A stretch of 64,000 bases of DNA. Source: Vandiemenella viatica (taxonomy: Eukaryota; Arthropoda; Insecta; Orthoptera; Morabidae). Below the pieces are notes generated by a model that did no database searches, was not told the origin of the DNA, and saw only the letters and a list, made by a program, of their open reading frames with translations. Positions 32,742 through 44,248 of this stretch are shown here, piece after piece; positions within the stretch are counted from its first letter, which is position 1, and every line of letters starts with the position of its first letter. The stretch covers positions 112,334,095 to 112,398,094 of the forward strand of contig CM061920.1 of assembly GCA_031002005.1 (NCBI GenBank), in the 5' to 3' direction. The translations under genes were made by a program, and so were the position numbers.

Positions 32742-32885
32742 TATTCTCATAGCAGTACGCCACTTTTTTCTTATATTCGCATCTTGCAGGACAAGAAAAT
32801 ACAATTTATAAAGTGTATTTCTTTTAGTATTTTTGCACACAGGTACAATACAGTACTTATAACACGGTTTTCGACCTCCTTCCAT
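32742..32885 (-). pseudogene. THAP zinc-finger exon of the 28732-33136 element
   Basis: From the Met at 32885 the minus strand reads MEGGRKPCYKYCIVPVCKNT, then LYKLYFLVLQDANIRKKWRT AMR. The C-x4-C pair, aromatic residues and the R-K-W motif are the first half of a THAP (C2CH) DNA-binding domain, most like those at the N-terminus of insect THAP-bearing transposases. The second half (C-x2-H) should lie on a following exon, which I did not find. Upstream in the same frame 16 more residues are open to 32933. Confidence 0.65.
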
Positions 32886-33136
32886 ATCGACATTAGTTAG
32901 AAAGCATGAAAGTTTTGAGATGAAACACTCCACGTCATAGAGTACGCCAATGCGGTCGTGTATTTACACGTCACAGTGCAGCGCGCCAAAATGGCGGTGT
33001 TTAAATCGGCGGAAATGGATTTCAGTTTTAAAGTATTTATTTTGATGTTAAATCATAATATTTATAACAATGTTATATTTTTTACGGTTATTTACTAATG
33101 TAAATAATTGATTAAAAAATACATGCATATACCCTA

Positions 33137-33868
33137 TATTACTTGTGGTTCGTGTATCTCTATTAAGTTCGCAAATTCGATTACTTTGTTCATTATACTT
33201 CTACAGTTTACCATTAATACCCTTACTACTGGCTTTACATTTTCAGAATTTATCTCCTCTTTTCCAGTTTTACCCCGGTCAATTATTGTTTCAGCCAATT
33301 TATCTATTTCTTTAACATCTATGACTTTTCCCATTGTGAATCTGTAATCAGTATCACTTTGATAATCTATTTTTGTCCCTTCACCAGTAGCCCCTAACCT
33401 AAAAAAGGCACATTCCTGACCCTATCATCACTGGAAATGGACTCCCTCACTGCTTTAGCTAACAACTCAGAAAGTACTCCCTTCCCCCTTCTATTTAGCT
33501 GTAGGCCACCTACCAATGGTGTTCACAGGCACAACCCCCAACACAGAACTAATGCCACCGAGCGTGGTGGTGTAACGGCTAGCATTCTGGCCTCGCATTC
33601 GGGAGGATGGCGGTTCGAATCCCCGTCCCTCAAGAACCCTGATCCTTTCACACAACTCTCTAATCGTTTCACCCATCTCCCACATCCTATCATCTCTAAG
33701 CAAAGGGGAACAAAACCATGGGAGAGCCTTATTTATTTCCCCCGTTTCCTCTTCCCCACATGCCCAGTGAAACCACTTCTTACACCAACTACAACCCATC
33801 CCCTTCGCAACGTACCTACGACAGGCATAACATTTTCCAGTCATGATTTTCCCAAATACTTCAACCAA
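33137..33868 (-). pseudogene. LINE family A 5' coding part: PHD-like finger and endonuclease start
   Basis: On the minus strand from 33868: a zinc finger with CYACRRYVAKGMGCSWCKKW and FHWACG (Cys4-His-Cys3-like, residues about 13-40), and a short helix ELCERIRVLEG running into the SINE fragment at 33628. After the SINE, the frame from 33334 gives LMVNCRSIMNKVIEFANLIE and HEPQV, the first strand of an apurinic-type endonuclease, up to the THAP-element insertion point. It is separated from the rest of ORF2 by 4.4 kb. Confidence 0.8.
33557..33628 (+). repeat. SINE family S1, 5' tRNA-like part only
   Basis: The sequence ACCGAGCGTGGTGGTGTAAC through GGTTCGAATCCCCGTCC matches the first 72 bases of the SINE at 7363. 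The body and tail are absent, and no clear target duplication is visible. Confidence 0.8.
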
Positions 33869-33890
33869 CTTCTAAACAAACCTTAAATGT

Positions 33891-34139
33891 ATTGATAAAG
33901 TAGACTTATAAAGTTTATACTTTTTAACGTTTTTTACTAAATAGGATAGGAGCTATAGTCGACTAACTGTTGAATTGTTATATATATTTAATTTAAATGA
34001 AGTTGTATGAATAATGACTAGGTAACTAAACTACTTAAGAAGCAATGAATAAAACTTAAGCTAATGAATTTCGAAACAAACTTAAGATGGAAGGTTGATA
34101 CTATTTAAAAAAAAAAGAGTTGGGATATATATATATATG

Positions 34140-34171
<32 letters not shown>

Positions 34172-34616
34172 AGATGGCAATTAAACACAATTAAAATTCA
34201 GACAGAACAGGTTAGTTATTAGAATGTACGTTTTTGTTTTCGTATACTTGATATCGATAGTCGAACTTAAAATAACAATATTGTATTAACCTAAAGTGAA
34301 TAACTAAATGCTATATATGAATACTTATGTTTATTATTTATTGTTTCCAGTTGATTTTATTACTATTCTGGAACTAATTAATTAAGAAACTGTGTTATTT
34401 TAAGCCTAATAAAGCCTTAATATAGGACAACACAAAAACTTTAACAATCGAAATTCAAACTAGTGATTTGAACTTTTTTTTACGGTGTATAAGAAATTTA
34501 ACACTACAAAATAACTTAAACTACTATTTTTACCCATGCTATAGTATTATAATTAATCTAACTATCAAGCTTATGCTAAATTTAATTCAGTAAAACGTGC
34601 AATAACTAGTAATAAC
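33891..34616. repeat. AT-rich spacer with (AT)n/(GTATAT)n microsatellite
   Basis: An (AT)n tract broken by GTATAT units is at about 34125-34170. The remainder is AT-rich with no recognised gene. Confidence 0.7.
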
Positions 34617-34899
34617 TAAGCCCCAGATTTTTAGGATTTAAAAAATCAAATTTAGGTTTATTCAAGTCATGTTTTAGGCTTTTATAGGTTTTTAAAATTC
34701 TGATTTAGGAATTTACACATTTTTAAGGGAAATAAAATTTAAAACACGTAATATATACTGCCATAGTGTTAAAAAAAAACATTGTGACTTTATTGTCAAG
34801 TAAATCTTAAAACTTCTAACATGATATTGCTCGTTCACATTAAAACATGCGTTATGTTCAAAACATTTAGTCTTTATTGTGGCTTGTAAAACATTCATT

Positions 34900-36255
34900 T
34901 AAAACTTCTAATGTGACACTGAACAATGAAATATTTTGACAGATTTTCAGGAGTAAACCCTCTTCTCTCTTCCGTTAAAATTCTCTTGAATGCAGAAAAA
35001 CTACGCTTCACGTCACATGAGGTAAGAGGTGCGAACTTCATATCAGCGATTTCCTTAGGATTCCAAGGTAATATTTCTTGTTCCTATAGTCCAGAGAGAA
35101 CACGGCCTATTTGTTCCATCCTCTTCAAATTTGGACTGTGGGCTAAAACAGCCTCCAGCTTCTTAGCTACAGACAACACAACTGGTCCAGGATCCACTTT
35201 GGCCATCACTTCTTGGATGATTTGAAGTGCTTCCGTCAACAATAGAGTGCCTCCATCCAACTTCTTAATTGAAATTTCTAGGTTGTAAAAATTTGTCTTT
35301 ATACATGTCAACTCCTGTACAGCTGGTACTGAGTGCTAGGCTTTCTTTGCATTTACTATAGCAATTGCTTCACTTTCATCTAGTGCATTGATGACCTCCG
35401 CGATGCTCTCATAGTTTTCTGCATAAATATATTGCTGCTGAGAGCAAGGTTCCCCATTGTGTCACTACTGGCTCGGGAGCGAGGGGTATTGATGGAAGCT
35501 TTTCCCTGAAAGTAACTACTCGACTTGGCGCTTTCAGGAATATTTTCTTCACTGAAGAAATTATCTTGTTAACTATAGGGTGCTGTTCCCGAATTTTTTC
35601 AGCTACCTGGTGGAGCCCATGAGCTAGTCAGGTGGCGTGCCCATTCCGGGATGGAATGCCTTCAAGCAATCCCCTGTTTTGATCATATAAGCTGCACTGT
35701 CTGTCACCAACAACCGCAACTTATCCTTGTGTTCTGGATCTAGCCACAACACCTTTAATGCATTCCTAACAGTAATTGCCACAGTAGAGTGGTTTGTCAT
35801 TGGAAGTTCTCTGCACATAATGGCATGGGGTATACTCGGTTCCTCATGTTCGAGCTTGCCCACAACAATGCTGGGCTATGTGTCTACCGCAGGCATCTGT
35901 TGTCTCATCTACACTTAACCAGATTAAGTGGTCAGCAATGTCCAACCGTATTTCTTCAATTGTTTTCTCATACAGCTGAGGGAAGTAATTCTTTCTTAAA
36001 GTGGATTCATCTGGTATTTTTCTGTTATAAAATTCTTCCAAAAGTGTTTTTAGGACTGCGTTTTGGAGTGTTGCAACTGGTATATTAGTGGCAGTGAGAA
36101 CTTCACATAGACGCAGGTTAAACGAACCTTCTGTGCCCAACTTTCAACTTGTAATGAAACTCTGCTTCTGTTTGGAAGCATTTCTCCTGGTAACATTTGC
36201 TAAATGAGTTGCTGAATTCTGATGCTACAGTACGTGGGATCGTTTTTCTGCAGGC
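34900..36255 (-). pseudogene. hAT-6 transposase, main exon
   Basis: The minus strand enters from the acceptor TGCCTGCAG (36256-36264) with KTIPRTVASEFSNSFSKCYQ, then in shifted frames LRLCEVLTATNIPVATLQN, KIPDESTLRKNYFPQLYEKT, LIWLSVDETTDACGRHIAQ (first catalytic Asp region), PMTNHSTVAITVRNALKVLW, KLRLLVTDSAAYMIKTGDCL (second Asp) and finally PLTSCDVKRSFSAFKRILTE with NLSKYFIVQ (dimerisation domain, near 34940). This matches the CGGBP1-like hAT transposase family. There are several frameshifts and stops. Confidence 0.87.
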
Positions 36256-37282
36256 ACCTATATAGAAGGCAAAAATAAAAATAGTCCACCTGAATATAAC
36301 GCCCCGGATAATACCGAGTAGAGGTGGGCAAAAGAATCGTGAATCGATTCAAAGAGTCGACTCGTCTAAAAGAATCGTTTGCGGAATCGACTCACTTGGA
36401 AGAGTCACGGTTCACTCAAGAGTTGTTAAGAGGGAGCTCCGGAGCGGAGCCGTTGTTGCGCAATCGCTCACCGACTCGTCCAGGTTCTGAGTCGACTCCG
36501 AGTCGTTAACTCGACAATGTTTACGACTCTCGGCTCACTCGCTCTCGGCTCACTTCTGTCTTAATGACTCTTCCATGGATTCGGCTCTTTTTAACTCTTG
36601 ATATCTGTGTAACTCGTGATTCCTTTCGATTCACAATCTTAGTTCCCACGGCGTGTTTCTTGGTTTGGCAACTTATTTGTAAGGAAATAAAGAATATTTA
36701 TCTTTGGAACAGGAAAATTAAAAATATATTACAGAAATAAAAAGTTTTTTTTTAAATTTAGGAATTTATTTCCTTAAATACACATTTTTCTAGTGTTTTT
36801 GGAACTAGTTATAAGTTTTTGGTTTCCTTCCAGACTGTTATAGATGCTACCACAACACAGATTTAGATTTACAAATAAATTATCAATGAATTATAAGTCC
36901 TATAACTTTTATATTTTACCACAAATAAAGTATTTCCCGATTATTTGAGGACAGGGAAAAGTATACCGATTTCAGAGCCATCTGCTATTCCCATTTTGCG
37001 TGGGTTTTTCAAATTGCGAATGCATCGAGTACTGAATTTAATTGCGATGGAGCGCGTCCGGTTATCATACGAACTTCATCAGTGTTTTAGTTGTTCTTCA
37101 GTTCTTAATTTTGTGGATAATGCAAACATTTTGCAATAGAAATGAACGAAGTTTATGAATTGGACCATTACAAAAATTAGCAGGTGCTGAAGCGGCATAT
37201 ATACTGTTCCAGCTGGTGAGGTTTCTACGAGGAAAAAGGTTAAACGAAAAGACGTTGGGGAACAGTGCCGTCGATGAATATA

Positions 37283-37641
37283 GGGGAGCGTCCAGAAATT
37301 ACGTGAGACTTTTTAGGGGGGGGGGAAGGGGTCCGGAAAATCTCACGAAATCTCACCAAAGGGGGGGGGGGGTCGACGGATATCTCACGTGAAATTTTGA
37401 ACTTGAACGAGTGTAGAACTAAAAAAACGTAAAAAATACCAGTTTACAAGGCCAAAAACCGGCTTTTGAGGGGGTATCATTCTTTCGGGGAGCACGACAG
37501 CTAAAAAAAGTCTCGAAACTTCTCCTGGTCGAACAACTGGGGGGAGGGGGTTCCGTGAAAATCTCATGAAATCTCACCAACGGGGAGGGGGGGGGTCTAG
37601 ATTTCCGGAAAATAGCCTCACGTAATTTCTGGACGTCCCCC
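37283..37641. mobile_element. MITE with GGGGAGCGTCCAGAAATTACG ends
   Basis: The left GCGTCCAGAAATTACGTGAG and right CTCACGTAATTTCTGGACG pair. Each end is followed by a G-rich run and an AATCTCACGAAATCTCACCAA block that is repeated at both sides. No coding sequence. No convincing target duplication. Confidence 0.8.
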
Positions 37642-37822
37642 AAAATACTAATACTGAAACTAAGAAAATAAATATAAAATTTAAATTATGCCATTTAAAC
37701 AAACACTGATTTATTGGTTTGTGGGTAAAATGCTAGTGATACGCTGTTTAACTTAAGAAAAGCACCATCCGGCAAATTAAAAAAATTTGCCAAATTTATG
37801 GAGTAAAATTGGAGCATATGTA

Positions 37823-38099
37823 AGGGGCGTCCATAAACCATGTAGCTCCATTTTGGCTTCTTTTGAACCCTCCCTCCCCCCGAGTAACTCGACGTGGCTT
37901 ATGTCTCTAACCCCCCTCTCCCCACGTAGTTTTTTCCATGACGGAAATAAATATTTACATGGTGTTGAGTGTTCTGTATCTCATTTTAAGTGTGACAAAT
38001 AATATGAATGAAAAGCTATTTGGCCTGGCTCGGAATCCCACCTTCCAACCCCCTCCACCCACCTCTCAAGACCGATCTACGTGGTTTATGGACGCCCTC
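37823..38099. mobile_element. MITE with GGGCGTCCATAAACCAYGTAG ends
   Basis: GGGGCGTCCATAAACCATG (left) pairs with CTACGTGGTTTATGGACGCC (right). Both ends have C-rich runs inside (CCCTCCCCCCGAG, CCCCCTCCACCC). The terminal style GCGTCCA-AAA is shared with the neighbouring MITE at 37283, suggesting one superfamily. Confidence 0.8.
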
Positions 38100-38231
38100 T
38101 AGCAAGACGTGTAACAAACATGCCACCTACAAAATCAACAATCTCAATCGACAATTACAATCTGCAACAAGGCTTAGAATCAGTAATGAAGTTTGACAAC
38201 AATTAGCTGGAAGCCTTGAAAATTTCACAGT

Positions 38232-38356
38232 GTGGCAATCTCACATTTTGTTGACCCGGTTCGGAAAATTCCCAGATCCACCACTGGTTGTAGTTAGACA
38301 GGGGGCGGCGTAATCGGTATTGCGCAAGGGCGCTCAAATAGTTAGTGGAGAGCCTG
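38232..38356. repeat. Right end of a hAT-5-related element
   Basis: GTTGACCCGGTTCGGAAAATT, CACCACTGGTTGTAGTTAGA and GCGCTCAAATAGTTAG ... GAGCCTG parallel 14755-14865. It shows the empty site, CAATCTCACATTTTG, where Harbinger-like copy B landed in the other copy. The left end was not identified. Confidence 0.75.
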
Positions 38357-39070
38357 CTTTTTGTGCTTCACTATATTCAAGTCACCGGTCCAGTTTCACG
38401 TTTCAGGTATTTATTATTTACATTTACACTTATAATCTTGCCTAGTCTTTATTAATAATGCATCCGCTGCCAAGAATGAGCACATCAGTCTCCATTCTTT
38501 GTGGTATTTATTTGTCACTGGGGGCAGGATTTTTATCGAGTTGCAGATCATATTTTAATATTTTTTAAACCAGTAGCTTTATTTCATTGAATTTTAGGGT
38601 ATATTTCTGATTATCTTAAGAGTATGTATCCAGGATTTTATATAACTCGCTTCACTCATCTGAGTGTATAAGCTCCATATTCAACATCAGTATCTAAGAG
38701 TTCGTGAGACAATGTCATTGCCACAGTTAATCTCAGTGACTAAATCGTTATCACAATAAAAAAATACCGTATTTTCGCCTTCCGAAATTTCTTCCGCCTA
38801 TATTTCTTTTATTGTATCGAAAATCTCGTAAACAAGCCAGTGGCGAATATAGAATACATTTTCGGGGGGGGGGAGTCGTTTAAAAGAATCGATTCTCAGC
38901 GAGGAGTGAATCGATTCCAAACGATTCATCAAAAAGAATCGGTTTGCCCATCACTAATACCGAGTTAATAGACACTACAACTTTGTTACTTTAGAAATGA
39001 AAACAAAGCAAATATAATTTATTTTTTTAAATTATAAAAAATATACATATATAAAACAAAATGAACTTAC

Positions 39071-39165
39071 TGGTTTTACACATGCTTGGCAATATATAAT
39101 ATTTCCATGTGTAGAAAAGTTCTTATCCCTTCCAATCCACTCTCGCAGGAAACTACTTTTGAGGA
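39071..39165 (-). pseudogene. hAT-6 transposase, BED-finger exon
   Basis: The minus strand reads SSFLREWIGRDKNFSTHGN, then IYCQACVKP and a GTAAGT donor at 39070. The C-x2-C pair in a THGNIIYCQACVK context is the start of a BED-like finger. The matching acceptor is at 36256-36264. The intron between them now contains hAT-7. Confidence 0.6.
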
Positions 39166-40109
39166 TTTCTGTTTAGGTATGATGGCTTTTAATGAAAGAA
39201 CTAAAACTATCTAGGCCAACACTGTGTTTTAATTTCCGTGTTACCACTGAACGATGACATTATGCAACAGTTAAGTCCTCAGAAAGCGTTTGCGTTCCTG
39301 AGATTGTTAACGTTTAACATGCTATAATTAAAACTTGTTTTGTCGGTTTGTTTCAACTAAGCCTTTGTAATAATGTGAAGTTGCCGCACCGCATTGTTAC
39401 AGCTTTTCTCAATGTTACCATGAACAATGAGCTCAAAACACATCATTTAATATTGTGGTGAATAGTTATTCCAATTTTAAAATAAATCAATTTGTTTTAC
39501 ACGTAATCGTAGTCCATTTACTCGCCAAGTTCGGCTTCACTCTCAGTCTCTGCGAGGAATCATTCCTACACCGCTTACATTTGCAGTGTCTTATACAGTT
39601 GGGGTTGGTGACTGGCCGGATCGCTCAGGTGACATTAACTTAGATCGATGTAGAAGAAGGAAACGAAATTTTTGAGAAGGAAGAGAGGAAAGGAAGCAGT
39701 CGTAGCCTGGCAATAAGGCACTGTTCCAGCATTTGCCTGGAAGTGGAAAAGGAAACCCTGAAATACCATTCCAGAAGAGCCGGTGGTGGGATTCGACTCC
39801 AGGGCGTCTCCCGAGACCAGATTATTAGCTAGTCCACGGCCCGTACTACTGAGCTTATCCAGTAAGTCATTTGTTTTATTTAAGTAAAAAAATTACAGTC
39901 GGACTGGATCAGTACATTGAAATAGGTCCTTTTAGGTTCCAAAAACCGAATTAGGTCATTTTAGGTTATAACATAAAAATTAGGTACTTTTAGGTCCTAT
40001 TAAATTTATGAATATTATTAGTTTATACAAAAGATGAAAAAGAAAATTAAAATTTCTAGAATATTATGTTGGGAACAAAGTAGGTTCGAACCTAAGAATC
40101 CGGGGCTTA
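39166..40109. other. hAT-6 right part, non-coding
   Basis: Upstream region of the transposase gene, with no open frame of note. The TTAGGT-type subterminal repeats near 39925-40000 lead into the right terminal repeat. Confidence 0.5.
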
Positions 40110-40504
40110 GTAATAACGTTAACAACAATGACCCAAAATTTAAAAACTGTTATTTATGGTGTAATCTTAAATAATTCTTCCCACTAGCAATAATCCTAAG
40201 AATTTAGATGATAGTTAAAGATTTTAAAATAATTTAGTCTACAAAAACTTAGCTGATGAATGCAAAATCGCAGTTTGATGAGCAGCTATCCACACACACA
40301 GCCAATCGATTGCACAACCAGAGAGGTTCCTTAAATCATACAAACAAGAGAAAAGCGCAATGTCAAGTAGCTAAATAAACAAATTTAAGAAAATGTATCG
40401 GTCTCTTTTGAAATTAAAACTGGCTATAAGAACTAATTAAAAATAAATAAACATGCAATATGGTGTTAATAAAATTAGTTTTCTTGTTCTTTAACTCTCT
40501 ACAG

Positions 40505-41168
40505 CAGTGTTTCCCAACGTGGGGCCCACGCCCCACAGGGGGGCAATTTGGTTTTTTTAGGGGGGCAATTTAGAAATTGACTTAATACGACTTTACCACT
40601 TTCTCTTCGGGTTATTTAAATGCAATGCTAGATATAGGTACAAAATATATCAAAAAAGCAAATTCTTAAAACAGTGCTGTAAATAATTATTAGGTATAGT
40701 TTCGTTTGATGTTAACAAAATGTATCATCTGGATGATTTGAATCGTCAACTTGACCTTTTTGGGATTCACCGCGTAATGTGCCGCCTGTCTCGGCCTGTT
40801 ATCAGTAAGTGGTTTACTGATAAAAAAAAGAAATCGACTGGATATATCACAACGTGGAGACTTGAGATTAAAGCTTACTAAATTGGAGCCTAATATAAAA
40901 TCTCTGTCAAGCATCAAGCGCAAGGATCACACTAAATTGCCATAATAAATCTTTATTAAAAATATTTTGAATTTTAGTATTTCGTTATATGTTTTTTAAT
41001 TTTACTTACTGTGTTTTATGACAATATTAAAGTGCTTTCTTTCCAAAATCATCCTATATGAGTTTCGTTAATAACAAATAATTTTTTTATTTAAAATTAT
41101 GTATCGGGGGGGGGGGGGCAAGAAATGTTAAAAGTGGGACATGACCCAAAAAAGGTTGGGAAACACTG
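40505..41168. mobile_element. hAT-3 copy 2: intact 664-bp hAT MITE
   Basis: Ends CAGTGTTTCCCAACG and TTGGGAAACACTG, duplication CTCTACAG at 40497-40504 and 41169-41176. It has no coding capacity. Nearly identical to copy 1 once the hAT-4 insertion is discounted. It supplies the empty-site evidence for hAT-4 at GATATATC. A G(12) run occurs near 41106. Confidence 0.95.
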
Positions 41169-41176
41169 CTCTACAG

Positions 41177-42374
41177 CTTGTTCTTGATCTCAAGATCATT
41201 GTGCACCACGCTTGCCCAAAAAGAGACAATATTTACTAAGGAAGAAAACATTCTCTCCCAATACATAATTGCAATGTTATAAATTTCTTCATAAAATGAC
41301 AGGTTGCTACTTTACAAATGATGACTTGCAAAAAAACAAATTTAACTTCATTTTTACATATGACTGATTACAACAAAAATAGTTGCTGTGCATTAATATT
41401 TCTTTTTAACTATTCTAAACTAACTGTATAATGAAGACTAATTACTCTCTCCACACTTTGAACTGAATAATACTGAGCTACCCTCAACAATGAGTACAAG
41501 CAACAATTTAACATTTTCAAAATCTTACACACCACTCTGTTATAGCCAAATAACAATCAAAACCTGTTTGAAATAGTTTTAAATTGTAAAGAAACTTACT
41601 GGAACCTAATTACATGTACTGTTTCCTCAACTTCACCCACAAAGTTAACATTGATTGTGTGTTCATCCGCCATGTTTCACAAGACTCCCAAGAGACGGGA
41701 CTTGCAGCATGCGTGAGATTGGTAGGATACCAGTAGGATATGAGTCTCATGGGAGCTGCGACGTTTGTGCCTCCCCATTACACAATATTGGAAGTTATTT
41801 ACTAGTTACTCTCAAGATACTCAAGTATTCATTGCACCACCTCAGAACTGTGCAGTGTGAAGAGGGCATAAAAAAATTGACATTGGGGTGTGCACTCCAT
41901 CACACTTAAATAAATTAAGAACCCTGTATGCTTTCAGCCATGAATGCGTAGCAGTGGTGTATTGAATCAATTTTAGATGTCTTACAGTTATAAATGTTTA
42001 TAAAGTAAATTCTGTCACACCCTTTATCCACATAAATTACTTCCATTTTAATCAGTTGAGATTAATTATTCATGCTACAGTTCTTTTTTGTTCTCTCTCT
42101 CATTGTTGCTTAAATTGAATATGTTTGGCTTGTTGCTGGTCAGTACTCAGAGACACTGCATAAAGTATTTCTTTAATAATTGGAAGAAAATCAAACACAT
42201 TCTATATTTAGAATTAATGCCATAAAGTATTGGAAACAATGTTTTGGTTATGTCTACACATTCGCGTGTTTCTTTCAGTAAATGTCAATATCACACTGGA
42301 TGGACTTTGACACCCTTCATTTGCCTTCAATTGAATCAGAAGTAAAGGAAAGTTCTGTCACTCATATGTATTGA
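41177..42374. other. No gene recognised
   Basis: AT-rich. The motif GTGCAGTGTGAAGAGGGC at 41850-41867 is the inverse of 25719-25737. Open frames are short and without similarity. Confidence 0.4.
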
Positions 42375-42495
42375 ATTTAATTTAATTGTGATAGAGCGCT
42401 TACTCTGTTGGCAATTTGCCTACACACTCATTTTTTATTTTATTTTCCCACCTACTTTTTCCCTCTACTAATTTCAACTTTAAATTTTTTTAGCA
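42375..42495 (-). repeat. LINE family A 3' tail, diverged
   Basis: On the minus strand it ends GGCAAATTGCCAACAGAG... ATCACAATTAAATTAAA, the family A tail with several substitutions. Only about 120 bp remain. Confidence 0.7.
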
Positions 42496-42570
42496 TCATT
42501 AACTGAAAGAAAATAAGTTGGCCCAAGTGCAATTTTGTTGAGTTATTTTTCCATAGTTGCTTAGTAAATT

Positions 42571-42690
42571 AATTGTTAGTAAAGAATGCCAATGGAATTG
42601 TTTTTTTATTGATTTCTTGGCATGGACGTTTCACCGACAATAAAAAGCTATAAAAAGGTTACATTACATTGGCATTCTTTAACAACAATT
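42571..42690. repeat. Short inverted repeat (24-bp arms)
   Basis: AATTGTTAGTAAAGAATGCC (42571-42594 with AATG) and its near-complement at 42667-42690 flank 72 bp. It could be a tiny MITE or a foldback. No target duplication is apparent. Confidence 0.6.
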
Positions 42691-44248
42691 GAGAAAATAG
42701 GCAACATTCAACTGCAAAGTTGCAATACCAATTTTAGTCATAGTTTATTTCCTTGTGAGATTGATCTGCTCGCAGGGAAATACATGGAAGATGAATGTGA
42801 AACATATACTCTGTGATGATACAGAAGTATTACTAACAGCTAAAAATTCTACATCCATTTCATTTTTATACAATTCTGTATAGTTTTGGGAAGAAAAATA
42901 TCATACTCGCACTAATTTACTAGAAGAAATTTGGGTTATGTTAAAGAACTCATTTGTGTGGAACTAACCTCCTATGTAAAATGAAACAGACAAATAGAAT
43001 CTGCTTAAATACAAAGAATCTAGTCAGCTATTGCATCTGACTAACAAATCTTTCAACTAATCCAAAAATTACTTTTCATACAGTAATGGAACATAAAGCA
43101 CTGTCATAAGACAATATCTCTATATTAAGAACTGAAGGCATGAGGGTTGTAGAAAACCCCACAAAGAATGTGCAATATTTATGGTGATCCCTTAACCATG
43201 CAAGAAGAGACTGACACATGTGACTCAGAAAATTTAAATATTTTAATCTACAAATACCTAGCCCGCATGCTATCTGCACCATAATCCAACTAAAACAACA
43301 GCTAATCAGCCTCCATTCTTTGTGTTCACCACCACCACAAACTTAGCTGCCCAAGATGAATGTTCAGACAGCTAACACCCAAAATCTAGATCAGGATTGG
43401 CTAACCCAAGGCCCACCCTATGTCTGCATATGGCCCACAGAGCTGGATCGTAATATACAAACACTTTAACTTTCAATGGTGATATCAGACTAAGTTAATT
43501 TATTTGAAACCAATATCGCTCACTCGGTGTGGCAAGGATGGACAGTCGACTGTGCCATTGTACAACAAAGCCTTATCATGACTTGTGGAAGTACAAGTTA
43601 TGTAACATTAAGTGCGTTAGTAGTTCCCGGAACTGATTCCTGGAGAGTTTGCATTGGTGATAGATCTCCTAGCAGGGTGGTTATCAAATAGTGAACTTCA
43701 TTAGATCGAAGGAGTAGAACCACAGCCAATTCCAAGAATTCCTAAAGCATTTGGAGTCAGAGTGTAAATGGCCCGTACAAAAATGTTAAAAAGAGTGTAT
43801 GATTTGAAGCATATATAATGACCTTGGTGTTGATGAGGTGTAAAGCCATGAAAAACCTGGAGTATTTAGCATTTCAGCATTGAATTCATAATCCATTTGC
43901 TTGTTGACTGCAGCATTGTGTTGCACACAAGAATATGATAATGTTCAATAGATATACAATTTTCAATAGAAATTATTTCTCATAAGTTAAATTGTCGTGA
44001 CCTTTGTTTACTTGTCCATTTAAGTTGATAAATTGTCAAATATCATACATACTAAGTTTCCAACCTTGGTGTTTCAACAATTTCGTCGTAACCATTTGGT
44101 ATCAACAATATCATTACTTTTGAGGTTATGTATGTTTTTTTATACTATTGTTTACTGTTTTGATTGAATAAAGTATGCAAACATTCTAGGCTCTCTTGGG
44201 GCTTTTTTGTTTCTGTAGAAGTAGATAATTTTTTATTTTTTTTGAGGG
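42691..44248. other. No gene recognised
   Basis: AT-rich sequence. GGATTGGCTAACCCAAGGCCC near 43394 resembles one end of a hAT MITE, with no partner visible. Confidence 0.35.

Larger units (their letters stand above)
28732..33136. mobile_element. THAP-domain DNA transposon with TAGGGWATATGCAT ends, inserted in LINE A
   Basis: The ends TAGGGAATATGCAT (28732-28745) and ATGCATATACCCTA (33123-33136) are 14-bp inverted repeats with one mismatch. Removing the segment restores the LINE A endonuclease reading through VIGVES, with at most a 2-bp target duplication. Near the right end a minus-strand exon encodes a THAP-like zinc finger (32742-32885). Near the left end a plus-strand frame (28910-29206) resembles the middle of the SWIM/YqaJ-type proteins carried by some THAP-bearing insect transposons. 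A two-gene, short-duplication element would fit ISL2EU-like transposons; that is inference. LINE family B and an inverted SINE pair occupy the interior. Confidence 0.65.
26008..33890 (-). mobile_element. LINE family A (CR1/jockey-like, PHD-finger ORF1), nearly complete but dissected
   Basis: Read on the minus strand from 33890 to 26008 it gives a PHD-like zinc finger, an apurinic-type endonuclease, reverse transcriptase and the conserved 3' tail (ending ATTGCAATTAAATTAAGA). It is interrupted by a THAP-domain transposon (28732-33136) inside the endonuclease and a SINE fragment (33557-33628) in the 5' part. A PHD-type finger in the ORF1 region recalls CR1-group LINEs, but no clade assignment was tested. 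Confidence 0.85.
36319..38956. mobile_element. hAT-7: element with TAGWGRTGGGCAAA ends inside the hAT-6 intron
   Basis: The ends TAGAGGTGGGCAAAAGAATCG and (reverse complement) TAGTGATGGGCAAACCGATTC are inverted repeats, each followed by a cluster of GAATCGATTC/GACTC motifs. The 8-bp duplication ATACCGAG is at 36311-36318 and 38957-38964. It contains two MITEs and a hAT-5-related end. No transposase was recognised. GGGGGGG tracts occur at 37315-37325, 37360-37372 and 38864-38872. Confidence 0.9.
34617..40109 (-). mobile_element. hAT-6: hAT element with TAAGCCCCRGATTYTTAGG ends
   Basis: The left end TAAGCCCCAGATTTTTAGG (34617) pairs with the right end CCTAAGAATCCGGGGCTTA (to 40109). The 8-bp duplication GTAATAAC is at 34609-34616 and 40110-40117. 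A two-exon transposase gene runs on the minus strand, and a second hAT (36319-38956) sits inside its intron. Subterminal repeats of TTTTAGG(T) occur at both ends (34635-34700 and 39925-40000). Confidence 0.9.
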
